Shown one piece after another: positions 52,420 to 61,106 of a stretch of 64,000 nt of DNA. The stretch comes from an uncultured bacterium (GTDB taxonomy: Bacteria; Bacteroidota; Rhodothermia; Rhodothermales; UBA10348): contig CALSQR010000001.1 of NCBI GenBank assembly GCA_943788505.1, positions 682,001 to 746,000 on the forward strand. The letters are read 5' to 3'. Within the stretch, counting starts at the first letter, position 1. Every line of letters begins with the position of its first letter. The notes under the pieces were generated by a model. That model saw only the letters and a list, made by a program, of their open reading frames with translations. It was not told the origin of the DNA and made no database searches. A program made the translations under genes and the position numbers.

Positions 52420-52881
52420 TTACTCCCAGCTCGCGGCGTTGAGCTGGGTCACGTCACCACTGACCGTTCCGATATAATCACCCGAGTCTGGATCGTCGAT
52501 ACGATACGTGGACGTGCGCGATGTATCGTTGATAGCAAGCTCAAACTCTTTTCCCGTACGTGGTGAAAACGGGAGAGAGTCAGCCATAAAGCCAGCCGCG
52601 AAAATGGAATCAGAAGAGGCAACCATCGTAGAGTCGGTCTTGAGCCATAAGACCAAAGAATCCAGCGTCGACACATATCGACCATTACGTCGCTGATACT
52701 CGATCATGGCAGCTCGAACTTGATCCATTCGGCTACGCGTCATCTCGGTGACTTCTTTCTGACGTTCCACTGCCTCGTAAGGCGCGGTGATAGAGACGTA
52801 GAGGAAATACGTGAGACCGATGATGGCAATTGCTAGGATTACCTGCATTGCGGTCTGAACTGCCCTGCTGCTGGACGCCAT
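52420..52881 (-). CDS. Single-pass membrane protein, PilN-like topology
   Basis: 153 residues from the ATG at 52881; the ORF-track start adds 21 codons. One membrane helix (MQVILAIAIIGLTYFLYVS, about residues 13-31) is followed by a short coiled coil (about 35-60, VERQKEVTEMTRSRMDQVRA) and a small periplasmic domain. This layout recalls PilN or a type II secretion L/M subunit, and YQRRNGRYVSTLDSL also recalls the body of a pseudopilin. Function is unknown. It is 61 bp upstream of the PilM-like gene on the same strand. Confidence 0.5.
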   Translation of the reverse strand: MASSSRAVQTAMQVILAIAIIGLTYFLYVSITAPYEAVERQKEVTEMTRSRMDQVRAAMIEYQRRNGRYVSTLDSLVLWLKTDSTMVASSDSIFAAGFMADSLPFSPRTGKEFELAINDTSRTSTYRIDDPDSGDYIGTVSGDVTQLNAASWE

Positions 52882-53126
52882 TGTGTTAGGTCGATGTATG
52901 CGTTTTGACGGAATAAAGTGATGACAAGAATCTTGGACGCTCAATAGAGCGCGCGCTTCTCACATCACGTCCGAAAATAGGAGCCGCCCCCTCTAAAAGC
53001 AATTGCTGAGACTGCGGCAACTGAAGCAAAACATTCCCTGAACAGAGGTGTTTCACCCGACCGCTTCCCCATGTTCAAGACTCATGGATAGCGACCAAGT
53101 TGCTCCGGCCTGACTACCTACGAATA

Positions 53127-53864
53127 ATGACGCGTCTTCTGATCAACATCGACCACGTTGCGACCTTGCGAAATGCTCGGCGTGAGACGTTTCCTGACCC
53201 GATTGCAGCGGCACGCGAATGCCTGGCTGGGGGTGCTCACGGTATTGTTTTTCATCTTCGCGAAGACCGTCGTCACATCACGGACGAAGACGTCCGACGG
53301 CTCAAGTCAGAATTGGATGCAAAACTTGATTTTGAGTTGTCCACCGCGGAAGAGATTGTTTCGATCTGTATTGCAACGCAACCTGAATTAGCCACTCTCG
53401 TTCCGGAACGGCGTGAAGAGGTAACAACAGAAGGTGGCCTTGATGTGATCGCTAACCGGAATCGACTTGAATCGGTGATTCCTCGTCTATTTGATGCCGG
53501 CATTGCCGAAGTAGCCCTTTTTGTTGATCCGGATTTGGATCAAATCGATGCGTGTGCGGCTTCTGGCGCCAACGGCATCGAGCTTCATACGGGTGACTAT
53601 GCCAATGCATCCAATTGGGAAGAGAGGCAGTATGTACTGGGCCGCATGGCGGCAGCGGCTGAAAGAGCTCACCAAAATGGTCTCCGCGTGCATGCGGGAC
53701 ATGGACTTGATTTAAATAATTATCCTGACTTTGGAGCGGCAGTTCCGCACTTGTACGAAGTATCCATTGGTTTCGCGGTTATAGCCCGAGCCCTATTCAA
53801 AGGAATCCGCACCTCGGTTTCCGAAATGAAACAGATTGTGGAATCAACCACTTATGTCAACTGA
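53127..53864 (+). CDS. pdxJ: Pyridoxine 5'-phosphate synthase
   Basis: Condenses 3-amino-1-hydroxyacetone phosphate with deoxyxylulose 5-phosphate in the DXP-dependent vitamin B6 pathway. The ATG at 53127 (MTRLLINIDHVATLRNARR) gives 245 residues; the ORF-track TTG is 9 codons longer. Conserved segments are AARECLAGGAHGIVFHLRED, TLVPERREEVTTEGGLDV, HTGDYAN, VHAGHGLDLNN and EVSIGFAVIARALF. The stop overlaps the likely era start by a few bases. pdxB of the same pathway lies just beyond era. Confidence 0.95.
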   Translation: MTRLLINIDHVATLRNARRETFPDPIAAARECLAGGAHGIVFHLREDRRHITDEDVRRLKSELDAKLDFELSTAEEIVSICIATQPELATLVPERREEVTTEGGLDVIANRNRLESVIPRLFDAGIAEVALFVDPDLDQIDACAASGANGIELHTGDYANASNWEERQYVLGRMAAAAERAHQNGLRVHAGHGLDLNNYPDFGAAVPHLYEVSIGFAVIARALFKGIRTSVSEMKQIVESTTYVN

Positions 53865-54774
53865 AGAATCGTCGGCCATGTCAACAGAAGAAACGTCTGG
53901 TCAGCATAAGTGTGGCTATGTCGCACTCGTGGGAAAACCTAACGTCGGTAAGAGCACGCTGCTCAATACCATGATGGGTTTAAAGTTGTCTATTGTTACC
54001 CATCGTCCCCAGACCACACGCCGACGTGTCCTTGGTATTTTGTCCGGGGATGACCACCAGGTTATCCTTTTGGATACGCCGGGAATCATCAATCCTCGAT
54101 ACGGATTGCAAGAGTCAATGATGAAGGACGTCCGCATGTCGACCAGTGATGCGGATATATTGGTATTCATGGCAGATGCCACGAGGGACAGAGTCGATGA
54201 TTTGAGTCTCTCATTTGTGGGAGACACGCCAGCCATCTTGGTTCTGAATAAGATCGACAAGATCAAACAAGAAGATGTGCTGCCCTTGGTATCCTCTTAT
54301 ATGGAAGCACATGCATTTGAAGAAGTCATCCCACTTTCTGCGCTGAAGGGGAAAAACGTCGATGTGCTACTGGAGACGTTGCTCAAACGACTTCCAATGG
54401 GACCTGCCTTTTATCCGAAAGAGATGATTAGCGAGCAGCCTGAAAAGTTTTTCGTCGCAGAAATCATCCGGGAAAAAATCTTCAAGCTCTATCGGCAAGA
54501 AGTACCTTATTCCACTCAGGTCGACATTGTCAGCTGGGAGGAACGGGAGGGCGATAAGGACCTTATCCATGCAGATATTATCGTAGAGCGGGACTCACAG
54601 AAAGGGATCCTCATTGGGAAAGGCGGCAAGGCGCTGAAAAAAATCGGCACGTTTGCCCGAGAAGACATCGAAGAATTCATAGGGCGTGGCATCTTCTTGA
54701 AGCTGCACGTCAAGGTTCGCAACGACTGGCGTAACAACGAAACACATTTGCGCTCCTTCGGCTACACCCAGTAA
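53854..54774 (+). CDS. era: GTPase Era
   Basis: Ribosome-assembly GTPase that binds 16S rRNA. The G domain has GKPNVGKST (G1), PQTTRRR (G2 region), DTPG (G3), NKID (G4) and SALKG (G5), followed by a KH domain (KGILIGKGGKALKKIG). I start it at ATG 53854 (306 residues), whose codons overlap the pdxJ end; the TTG at 53836 in the ORF track is less likely, and ATG 53878 is also possible. The 3' end overlaps convergent pdxB by 13 bp. Coupling with pdxJ suggests joint translation. Confidence 0.95.
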   Translation: MSTEESSAMSTEETSGQHKCGYVALVGKPNVGKSTLLNTMMGLKLSIVTHRPQTTRRRVLGILSGDDHQVILLDTPGIINPRYGLQESMMKDVRMSTSDADILVFMADATRDRVDDLSLSFVGDTPAILVLNKIDKIKQEDVLPLVSSYMEAHAFEEVIPLSALKGKNVDVLLETLLKRLPMGPAFYPKEMISEQPEKFFVAEIIREKIFKLYRQEVPYSTQVDIVSWEEREGDKDLIHADIIVERDSQKGILIGKGGKALKKIGTFAREDIEEFIGRGIFLKLHVKVRNDWRNNETHLRSFGYTQ

Positions 54775-55988
54775 TCCGCTGGCTGGAGGCCTAGTGCGCG
54801 AAACATGTCTTGATTCGGGGAATCGGACGGAAAGCCATAATTGCTAAATGCTCGCCGAGGCGGATAGGACGCACGGTAGGCATGGAATGCAGCTTTTCTC
54901 TCTGTATCAAATAAGCTTGCCTCTTCGCGAGACCTATTACAGCCCATAACTTCGCGGAATCGCTCATCGTCCTGGCGAATGTCAATCATTTGTCTTACCA
55001 CCTTATCCAGCCAAGCCAAGTCAGAGGGACCCGTTGACTGTCCCTGAAGGTTTTGTGGCTCCGCGATGAGGTGTGATTCCATCCCTTGGCTTTCTCTTGG
55101 GTGAGGATGTTGGCTGCTGGTGGAATCTTTGACGTCAATGCCAAGAGCACTACACAAAGAAGTTCGGACCATTTCTACGCCTTGGCGCTTGGCATCGACG
55201 GAGTAGCCTGCTATGTGACCGGTTGCGATGTCAGCAACTACTATAGACTCTTGGAATGGCAGCGGTTCGTTCTCAAAAACGTCCAGCACTAGAGCTTGCA
55301 ACACGCCTGCCCTGCGAGCGCGAATGAGTGCTGATTCATCACATGTGCTTCCACGAGATGACTGGATCAGCCAGGATCCGTGTTTCAAGAATGACAATTC
55401 CTTCTCTGCAATCAGGTGATATGTCGGATGCGCGCCGTTGCGGATGAGAGGAACGTGAACGGAAACAATGTCTGAGTGAGACATGAGAAACTCCAACGAC
55501 ACAAATTCCGTCTCCCCTCCCTGACCCGCTCGCGGAGGGTCATTTCTCAAAACCGTCATCCCTAGGCGTTCCGCTGCCTGTGCTAAAGACTCTCCTACAT
55601 GCCCACACCCAACGATTCCAAGCGTTCGGTCTCGCCAAGTTGTACTTCTCTTTATTGCAATAACGGATATAGCGGCCATGACATACTCCACAACGGATCG
55701 TGCGTTGGCACCAGGTGCACTCGCCCACGAAATATCAGCGGCGGAAAGAAAGTCCGTGTCTAGGTGATCTGTTCCAGCCGTTGCGGTTCCGACAAATCGC
55801 ACCTTAGAGCCTCTCAACAGCTGTTCTCCCACAGATGTGATGCTTCTGACGATGATCGCATTTGCGTTCTTAACGGCAGAATTGTCGATTTTATGGCCAG
55901 GAACGGAATGTACCTCCCCTATCTCGGAAAAAAGCTCCGTTGCAAAAGGAATATGCTGGTCGACTACGATCTGAGGTTTCACCGTCAA
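54762..55988 (-). CDS. pdxB: Erythronate-4-phosphate dehydrogenase
   Basis: NAD-dependent D-2-hydroxyacid dehydrogenase that oxidises 4-phosphoerythronate in PLP synthesis. The 408-residue protein has GIVGCGHVGESLAQAAERLG for NAD binding, and the active-site arginine, glutamate and histidine in SSRGST, DVFENEP and ATGHIAGYSVD, matching PdxB rather than SerA. A C-terminal dimerisation region of about 120 residues follows, with an insert rich in Ser/Gln/His near residue 290-320. The start is TTG 55988 or GTG 55982. It converges on era, with pdxJ beyond. Confidence 0.92.
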   Translation of the reverse strand: MTVKPQIVVDQHIPFATELFSEIGEVHSVPGHKIDNSAVKNANAIIVRSITSVGEQLLRGSKVRFVGTATAGTDHLDTDFLSAADISWASAPGANARSVVEYVMAAISVIAIKRSTTWRDRTLGIVGCGHVGESLAQAAERLGMTVLRNDPPRAGQGGETEFVSLEFLMSHSDIVSVHVPLIRNGAHPTYHLIAEKELSFLKHGSWLIQSSRGSTCDESALIRARRAGVLQALVLDVFENEPLPFQESIVVADIATGHIAGYSVDAKRQGVEMVRTSLCSALGIDVKDSTSSQHPHPRESQGMESHLIAEPQNLQGQSTGPSDLAWLDKVVRQMIDIRQDDERFREVMGCNRSREEASLFDTERKAAFHAYRASYPPRRAFSNYGFPSDSPNQDMFRALGLQPADYWV

Positions 55989-56478
55989 TACACCGTTTTG
56001 GCTTCGAAGACTGCCCTTCCTTCGAGTAATCGCGTCCAGAGACTCGTTTTAAGGCTTTTTCCCACCTCCCAATGATACATCAACTAGAAGAATTAGGACG
56101 AACACGTCATATTTACGACTGATATCATGGGTTTCGAGCGTGTCTTGGGTGTATTAGTGGTACGAAATGCCGTCACTCAACGGTCCTAGGTGAAGTCGGC
56201 ATGGAGCTTGCAGGTACCATTCACGAATAGGAAATGAACCGGAAGTGAAGGGCGTAAGAACCCAGAATGAATTCACTCGATCCTGTCCACAAGATGCTGT
56301 TTATGTGAGACATAAGCGGTGTATAGAACACGAAACCGGTGGCCGAGGCTCTCGTAGAGAACGGCCATCTGATTGGATCACCCTCCGATCGCACATGTCC
56401 ATCAGGCGAGACGCAGTCAAAAAGGCTGATTCAAACCGTTGGATATGAAACTACCCCAAGAACCTACCGCCATCTGTA
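55989..56478. other. 490-bp divergent region with no recognisable gene
   Basis: Between pdxB and the SleB-like gene. A 67-codon plus-strand ORF (56245-56448, GTG start) is basic and low in hydrophobics and resembles nothing I know, so I treat it as chance. I see no tRNA-like fold, repeat array or strong hairpin. Promoters for the two flanking genes must lie here. Confidence 0.4.
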
Positions 56479-57141
56479 ATGAAACTAAAGCTGTTTACGA
56501 CCGGCACAGTCGCCGCCATCGTACTTGGCTCTTCATGCATGATTGCGTATCGGCACGAACTAATTGGCGGACCCTCACCTCTTCCTGAAGAGGCTCACGT
56601 TGTGGCACACCCTGTCATGGTACCAGGTCCCAAGCTGACGCCGATAGAAGAAGCTCTCCATAATCCGCGCAAATTCAAACCGCTGTCACCGGATCAAATT
56701 GATTCGGAAACACTGTGGCTTGCGCGCGTCATCTATTCCGAAACCAAACGCGCCGATGAACAGGTACTCGTTGCCTGGGTTGTTCGAAACCGCGTAGAAT
56801 CTAGATACCGGGGCAAAGCAACCTATGAAGGTGTTGTTCTGGATCCATGGCAATTCAGCGCTTTTCAACTTGACAACGAAAAACGACCGTTCTATGCTGG
56901 ATTGAATGCATCCTCCCGAGTACCGGGATGGCAAACTGCACTCAATATTGCGTACAACGTGCGCAGAGCAGACCATCGCCATCGCCCGTTTTCCCCAAGC
57001 ACGCGTCATTTCTACAGCCAGCGCTCCATGACGGACGCTGTGAGTCCTCACTGGGCTGAAGGAATGGCCCCAGTTGAGATTGGATACCACAGTATCCAGA
57101 TCGATGAGCGTAGATTTCGCTTTTTTGAGGACGTGTCCTAA
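56479..57141 (+). CDS. SleB-type cell wall hydrolase
   Basis: 220 residues with an N-terminal hydrophobic segment (about 7-24) that acts as signal or anchor. The domain from about residue 75 matches Hydrolase_2/SleB: LWLARVIYSETKRADEQVL contains the probable catalytic glutamate, followed by VAWVVRNRV, YEGVVLDPWQFSAF and FSPSTRHFYS. In spore formers SleB is a lytic transglycosylase that degrades cortex; in non-spore formers such as this one the domain acts on peptidoglycan in general remodelling. It is monocistronic, followed by a bidirectional terminator. Confidence 0.85.
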   Translation: MKLKLFTTGTVAAIVLGSSCMIAYRHELIGGPSPLPEEAHVVAHPVMVPGPKLTPIEEALHNPRKFKPLSPDQIDSETLWLARVIYSETKRADEQVLVAWVVRNRVESRYRGKATYEGVVLDPWQFSAFQLDNEKRPFYAGLNASSRVPGWQTALNIAYNVRRADHRHRPFSPSTRHFYSQRSMTDAVSPHWAEGMAPVEIGYHSIQIDERRFRFFEDVS

Positions 57142-57243
57142 TACTCTGTATCTGTAAGACGGACTACGTCTTCAGGTCTGATATGGACTCGTTACAAGAT
57201 TCTCAACTGCGAAAATTCTAGTACAATAAAAATTCTATTACAA

Positions 57244-57281
57244 TAAAAAAGGGCGCCGGTGCAAAAGCACCGGCGCCCTTT
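57244..57281. terminator. Bidirectional terminator between SleB-like and RRM genes
   Basis: Perfect 15-bp stem AAAGGGCGCCGGTGC / GCACCGGCGCCCTTT with loop AAAA. On the minus strand it runs into a T tract, so it best serves the RRM gene; it also follows the SleB-like gene. Confidence 0.88.
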
Positions 57282-57301
57282 CTCATACAATCAGGCTCAG
57301 C

Positions 57302-57673
57302 TTACCAACGGTTTCCACCGCCGCCGTTACCGCCGCCGCCGTAACCGCCGCCGCCGCCACGGTTTCCACCGCCGCCGCCGTAACCGCCACCGCCGCCACG
57401 GTTTCCACCGCCGCCGCCGCCACTACGCTGTGGGCGATCCTGGGCTTCATTTACACGGATTGCGCGGCCGTCGACTTCCGTCTCGTTCAGTCCGCTGACA
57501 GCTTCCATGGCTGCTTCGTCATCCATTTCAACAAAGCCAAATCCACGAGAGCGACCTGTGTCGCGATCCTGGATTACTTTAGCCGAGTGGACGTCTCCGT
57601 AGGCGCCAAAAAGTGATTCTAGTTTCTGGTCGTCGACACTCCAAGGGAGGTTTCCGACAAATAAGTTCTTCAT
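57302..57673 (-). CDS. Glycine-rich RRM RNA-binding protein
   Basis: 123 residues: one RNA-recognition motif (about 1-78) with RNP2 LFVGNL and RNP1 RGFGFVEM, then a disordered tail built from GGGGGYGGGGGNRG-type units. This is the RRM/Gly-rich family of cyanobacteria and Bacteroidota, often induced by cold. It likely binds single-stranded RNA, with the tail promoting self-association. It has its own terminator. The tail-coding DNA is made of direct repeats that could vary in copy number. Confidence 0.93.
   Translation of the reverse strand: MKNLFVGNLPWSVDDQKLESLFGAYGDVHSAKVIQDRDTGRSRGFGFVEMDDEAAMEAVSGLNETEVDGRAIRVNEAQDRPQRSGGGGGGNRGGGGGYGGGGGNRGGGGGYGGGGNGGGGNRW
57305..57422 (-). repeat. Direct repeats coding the glycine-rich tail
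   Basis: CGGTTTCCACCGCCGCCG occurs three times (starting at 57309, 57360 and 57399) within a run of CCGCCG units. They encode the Gly/Tyr/Asn/Arg repeats of the RRM protein, all in frame. Confidence 0.8.
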
Positions 57674-57920
57674 ACCGTTGGTCGAGCCTGAGGCTCTTAT
57701 CTGTTATAAAAGGTCCAATCTGCGCAGGAATCCCCGATGCGACGTGCATCAAAAAGAAATGTCGCCCGGACCAAGCCGGTCGACATTTCCTGTAAGCTCC
57801 ACGGCAGACAAGGCGATAATACGACTTTGAGGAGTAAAGATTCGCATTACCAATGCCCAACGTCAATAATTCACGGTACATATGGGTCGCACTGGGTGGA
57901 TGAAGGGCTGTAGAGACAGC

Positions 57921-58544
57921 CTAGAATCCAATTCCGAGGCGTAGCATAACGGAGTTTTGGCGCTGCATTTCGTCTGCCTCAAAGGCTACACTCCCAATCG
58001 AGAAATTGTCTTTCATGAAGCGCGAAACGCCAATTGCATAGCGAAGCTCGGGATACAAACGTAAACTCCCTAATGAAATAGCGAGTCCCACACCCACGTT
58101 TCCCGATACAGAGACATCAGCGAGAACGTTATCATACTCATCATTACCGGACGAGGGGAAAGACAGAACAGGTCCAACCATTACATATGGACTAATGATT
58201 GGCGTGGCGGTAAGGTTGAACCGCAGATCAACCGGGACATCTACCATCCTCAGGTCAAACGCATCTTCGACGCCATCTAGCGTCAGTTCAACGTCCCCAA
58301 CGTCTCGGAAAAACGCACCCACCCTGAGTGCTATAGGCCCTGCTCCAAGGTCGTAAAAAACACCTACGTGGTACCCATTGGCATTGTCAAATGTCGCTTC
58401 CCGATCCCCGCTGATATCGCTGAGATCCTCGAAGTTCAATCCGGCGGCTACCCCTAATTGCGCTTGGGCAGTATTCGCAAAGGACATCAGTGCCATGAGA
58501 AGGAACGCGGACAGAATGTGACGGGCCAAAATGAGTCGTGACAT
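57921..58544 (-). CDS. Outer membrane beta-barrel protein (PorT-like)
   Basis: 207 residues from the ATG at 58544, the ORF-track TTG being four codons longer. A signal peptide ends AQAQ. The mature part alternates hydrophobic residues in about eight strands and ends with MLRLGIGF, a typical terminal barrel strand. The start LGVAAGLNFEDLSD resembles the outer-membrane-protein beta-barrel (PorT-like) family common in Bacteroidota. Specific function unknown. It is divergent from bshA across 210 bp. Confidence 0.78.
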   Translation of the reverse strand: MSRLILARHILSAFLLMALMSFANTAQAQLGVAAGLNFEDLSDISGDREATFDNANGYHVGVFYDLGAGPIALRVGAFFRDVGDVELTLDGVEDAFDLRMVDVPVDLRFNLTATPIISPYVMVGPVLSFPSSGNDEYDNVLADVSVSGNVGVGLAISLGSLRLYPELRYAIGVSRFMKDNFSIGSVAFEADEMQRQNSVMLRLGIGF

Positions 58545-58754
58545 AGCTTTGATCAAAAAATGACGTGGAGTCTGACGAAGTTGATAACACCCACTTACCT
58601 AGCCGCGGCTAAGGTCGATAAGGTTTCACGAACGACCGCCTTTTCGGGTCCCTCGCACATGCGAATCGATGGGCTGAAAACGTAACAAGTCACTCGGCAA
58701 CATCACCCACCCCTGCGAGTTTGCCGCTTACACTCCTCTTACGAACTGGACGTC

Positions 58755-59897
58755 ATGAAAATCGGAATCACTTGCTACCCAGTCTACGGAGGTAGCGGCG
58801 TTGTCGCCACGGAATTGGGCAAAGCACTTGCTGCAAGGGGGCATTGCGTCCATTTCATTGCCTACTCGATGCCATTCCGGCTCGGACACATCGAAGAGAA
58901 TATTCGTTTCCATGAGGTAAATGTTAACGCATACCCGTTATTCGAGTATCCGCCCTACACGTTGAACTTGACGTCTAAGATCGTCGACGTGGTCAAGTAC
59001 GAGGAACTGGATATTCTGCATATGCACTATGCCATTCCTCATGCAACGAGCGCGGTACTTGCCCGGCAAATCCTGGCGAAGGAGGGCATCCGTATCCCCA
59101 TCGTTACGACGCTTCACGGCACCGACATCACGATTGTCGGCCAAGATCCTTCGTTCGCTCCAGTCGTGAATTACTCGATCAATGAGTCTGACGGTGTAAC
59201 AGCCGTGTCGGATTACCTCAGACGGGAAACGCTGGGTGGAGATATCACGGCGGACATTGAAGTGATTCCCAACTTCATCGATACCACCAGATTCCGGCGG
59301 CATCCGAAGGAGCATTTCAAACAGGCACTATGCCCGAATGGTGAGCGATTGTTGGTTCATGTTTCCAACTTCCGACCCGTCAAACGAGCTGTTGAGGTAG
59401 TAGAAGTATTTCATCGACTCCAACAGGCGGGACATGGAATCAAACTACTACTCGTGGGTGACGGCCCCGACCGTGCTGCATGCGAACACCGTGCTCGCGA
59501 ACTGGGCGCCTACGATGATGTGCGCTTTCTAGGCAAGCAAGAGCCCGTCGAGGAAATTCTTTCCATTGCAGACATCTTTCTTATGCCGTCCGGCTCGGAA
59601 ACCTTTGGGCTCGCGGCGCTAGAAGCCATGGCCTGTGGCGTTCCTGTAATCGCCTCGGAAATTGGTGGGCTGCCAGAGCTAGTTATTGATGGCGAGACTG
59701 GATTTTTGTGTGAGTTAGGGGACATAGATAGCTACACATCTGCATGTGATCAGCTATTAAAAGATGATAATCTGCATCAGCGAATGGCCAAAGCTTCCAG
59801 GGATCGCGCGGTAAACATGTTCGATGAGAGCATCATCATTCCAAAATACGAGTCGTATTATGAGCAAGTAATGGAGCGCGCAACCCTAGCCGTCTGA
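58755..59897 (+). CDS. bshA: N-acetyl-alpha-D-glucosaminyl L-malate synthase
   Basis: GT4-family glycosyltransferase that joins GlcNAc to L-malate, the first step of bacillithiol synthesis. The N-terminus MKIGITCYPVYGGSGVVATE, then HFIAYSMPFRL and DILHMHYAIPHA, is diagnostic of BshA rather than other GT4 enzymes. The C-terminal domain holds VSNFRPVKR, LLVGDGPDR and the nucleotide-binding PSGSETFGLAALEAMACG. 380 residues is the usual length. bshB and bshC are not in the window. The next gene lies 63 bp downstream on the same strand. Confidence 0.95.
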   Translation: MKIGITCYPVYGGSGVVATELGKALAARGHCVHFIAYSMPFRLGHIEENIRFHEVNVNAYPLFEYPPYTLNLTSKIVDVVKYEELDILHMHYAIPHATSAVLARQILAKEGIRIPIVTTLHGTDITIVGQDPSFAPVVNYSINESDGVTAVSDYLRRETLGGDITADIEVIPNFIDTTRFRRHPKEHFKQALCPNGERLLVHVSNFRPVKRAVEVVEVFHRLQQAGHGIKLLLVGDGPDRAACEHRARELGAYDDVRFLGKQEPVEEILSIADIFLMPSGSETFGLAALEAMACGVPVIASEIGGLPELVIDGETGFLCELGDIDSYTSACDQLLKDDNLHQRMAKASRDRAVNMFDESIIIPKYESYYEQVMERATLAV

Positions 59898-59960
59898 TCC
59901 CTGTAGCAGGATGGTGCACGTTGCCGTTTATCTAAACTAAGCACGGCCCCGGATCCTGTT

Positions 59961-61025
59961 ATGGGCGATACTCACCTCATTTCGAATAAGAAGGCTCTTT
60001 ACCCTGTCTCGGACTTCCTCCGGACCTACCTCTCACGATACGGCCGGATCTGGGCAGACTCAATTCGCTACGACGATCTAGGTCGATTTACGAATGCCAT
60101 TCCTGTCTATGACGAGAAAGGATTCGATACGCTCTGGTCAACAGTTCTTTATTCCGATTCAGAGCGCACCGAGATCCACGAAAAGCTGTTAAATGCGTAC
60201 GCTATTCTGAAGGCAGACGGGGATATTTCGATAACAAAATACCTGTTCATTGACCGTGTAGATCAGTGTAATCACGGTAATACGCTTCCCTTTCGCGTTC
60301 GAGTCGTGAACCGTATCAACGAGAACTTTGACTATTTCTATGTCAAAAAAATTGATGCCAACAGGATTTACGGTTTGGAGCTCGAGCACATCCTCTCTCC
60401 CAACCGAATCAACTACTTCATTCACCGCCGAACGATTGTTGAAGAGCATATTATCGGGATCCCAGCCGATGCGTTTCTAAAAGAAGACCTCCCCATCACG
60501 GACTTCGACCGAGTCCGATTGGCCAAGGAGTTCGTGAAATTCAACGAACGTTGCTTCGTCTCTTTACTGGGCGACATGCATTCGGGCAACTTCGTCATCG
60601 AGTTGACGCGGGATTTCGAGAAGTGGCACTTTCGAATTCATTCGATCGACTTTGACCAGCAGAGCCATCATTGGCGAAAAGAGGTATACCTACCCCAATT
60701 TTTTCATCAAAACGATCCCTTCCTGCAGTTAACGATGCAAAACCTTGCGCCGGAAAACGTTCTGCAATACCAGAAGGAAGAACGGAGCCTTATTGCAAAC
60801 CGGGTGAGAGTCTCGCACGGACGATTCAATGCCCTAATGGAGGTTATGCGCGAAGACATCATTTCTACAGACAGCAATATCGAGCGTCTTGGCGCCCAAT
60901 TGGCGCTCCACTATCGGGATAATCGATTTGAAACCTGTGATACGATGGGTGAAATCGTATATCAATCCATCATGCTATTGCTTGAATCATCGGCGCCCGC
61001 TACCTCTCCGCAGACCCGGATCTAA
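59961..61025 (+). CDS. Uncharacterised kinase-fold protein
   Basis: 354 residues that I cannot assign to a characterised family. A protein-kinase-like or aminoglycoside-phosphotransferase-like fold is suggested by the catalytic-loop pattern LLGDMHSGNFVIEL (Asp near 205, Asn near 210), followed by SIDFDQQ (near 230), where APH/HipA kinases place their metal-binding DFD. A lysine in YFYVKKID (near 127) could be the ATP-anchoring residue, with a glutamate about 15 residues later. No signal peptide or membrane helix is present. It follows bshA by 63 bp on the same strand. Confidence 0.6.
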   Translation: MGDTHLISNKKALYPVSDFLRTYLSRYGRIWADSIRYDDLGRFTNAIPVYDEKGFDTLWSTVLYSDSERTEIHEKLLNAYAILKADGDISITKYLFIDRVDQCNHGNTLPFRVRVVNRINENFDYFYVKKIDANRIYGLELEHILSPNRINYFIHRRTIVEEHIIGIPADAFLKEDLPITDFDRVRLAKEFVKFNERCFVSLLGDMHSGNFVIELTRDFEKWHFRIHSIDFDQQSHHWRKEVYLPQFFHQNDPFLQLTMQNLAPENVLQYQKEERSLIANRVRVSHGRFNALMEVMREDIISTDSNIERLGAQLALHYRDNRFETCDTMGEIVYQSIMLLLESSAPATSPQTRI

Positions 61026-61049
61026 CGGGACGTGTCCGGGAACGCCCAA

Positions 61050-61106
61050 TTGCAGCGGCTATCCAATCAGCGTGGCTATCCTTTTGCAGCGGCTATCCAA
61101 TCGGCG
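61050..61106. repeat. Direct repeat of 23 bp with 34-bp period
   Basis: TTGCAGCGGCTATCCAATC followed by A or G and GCG occurs at 61050-61072 and 61084-61106 with one mismatch, and a GGCTATCC fragment lies between. The second copy contains the stop codon of the minus-strand MBL gene. Confidence 0.75.

Noticed and set aside
56245-56448. 67-codon ORF upstream of the SleB-like gene
   Set aside because: GTG start, Arg/Ser-rich composition without hydrophobic core and no neighbouring logic; treated as chance.
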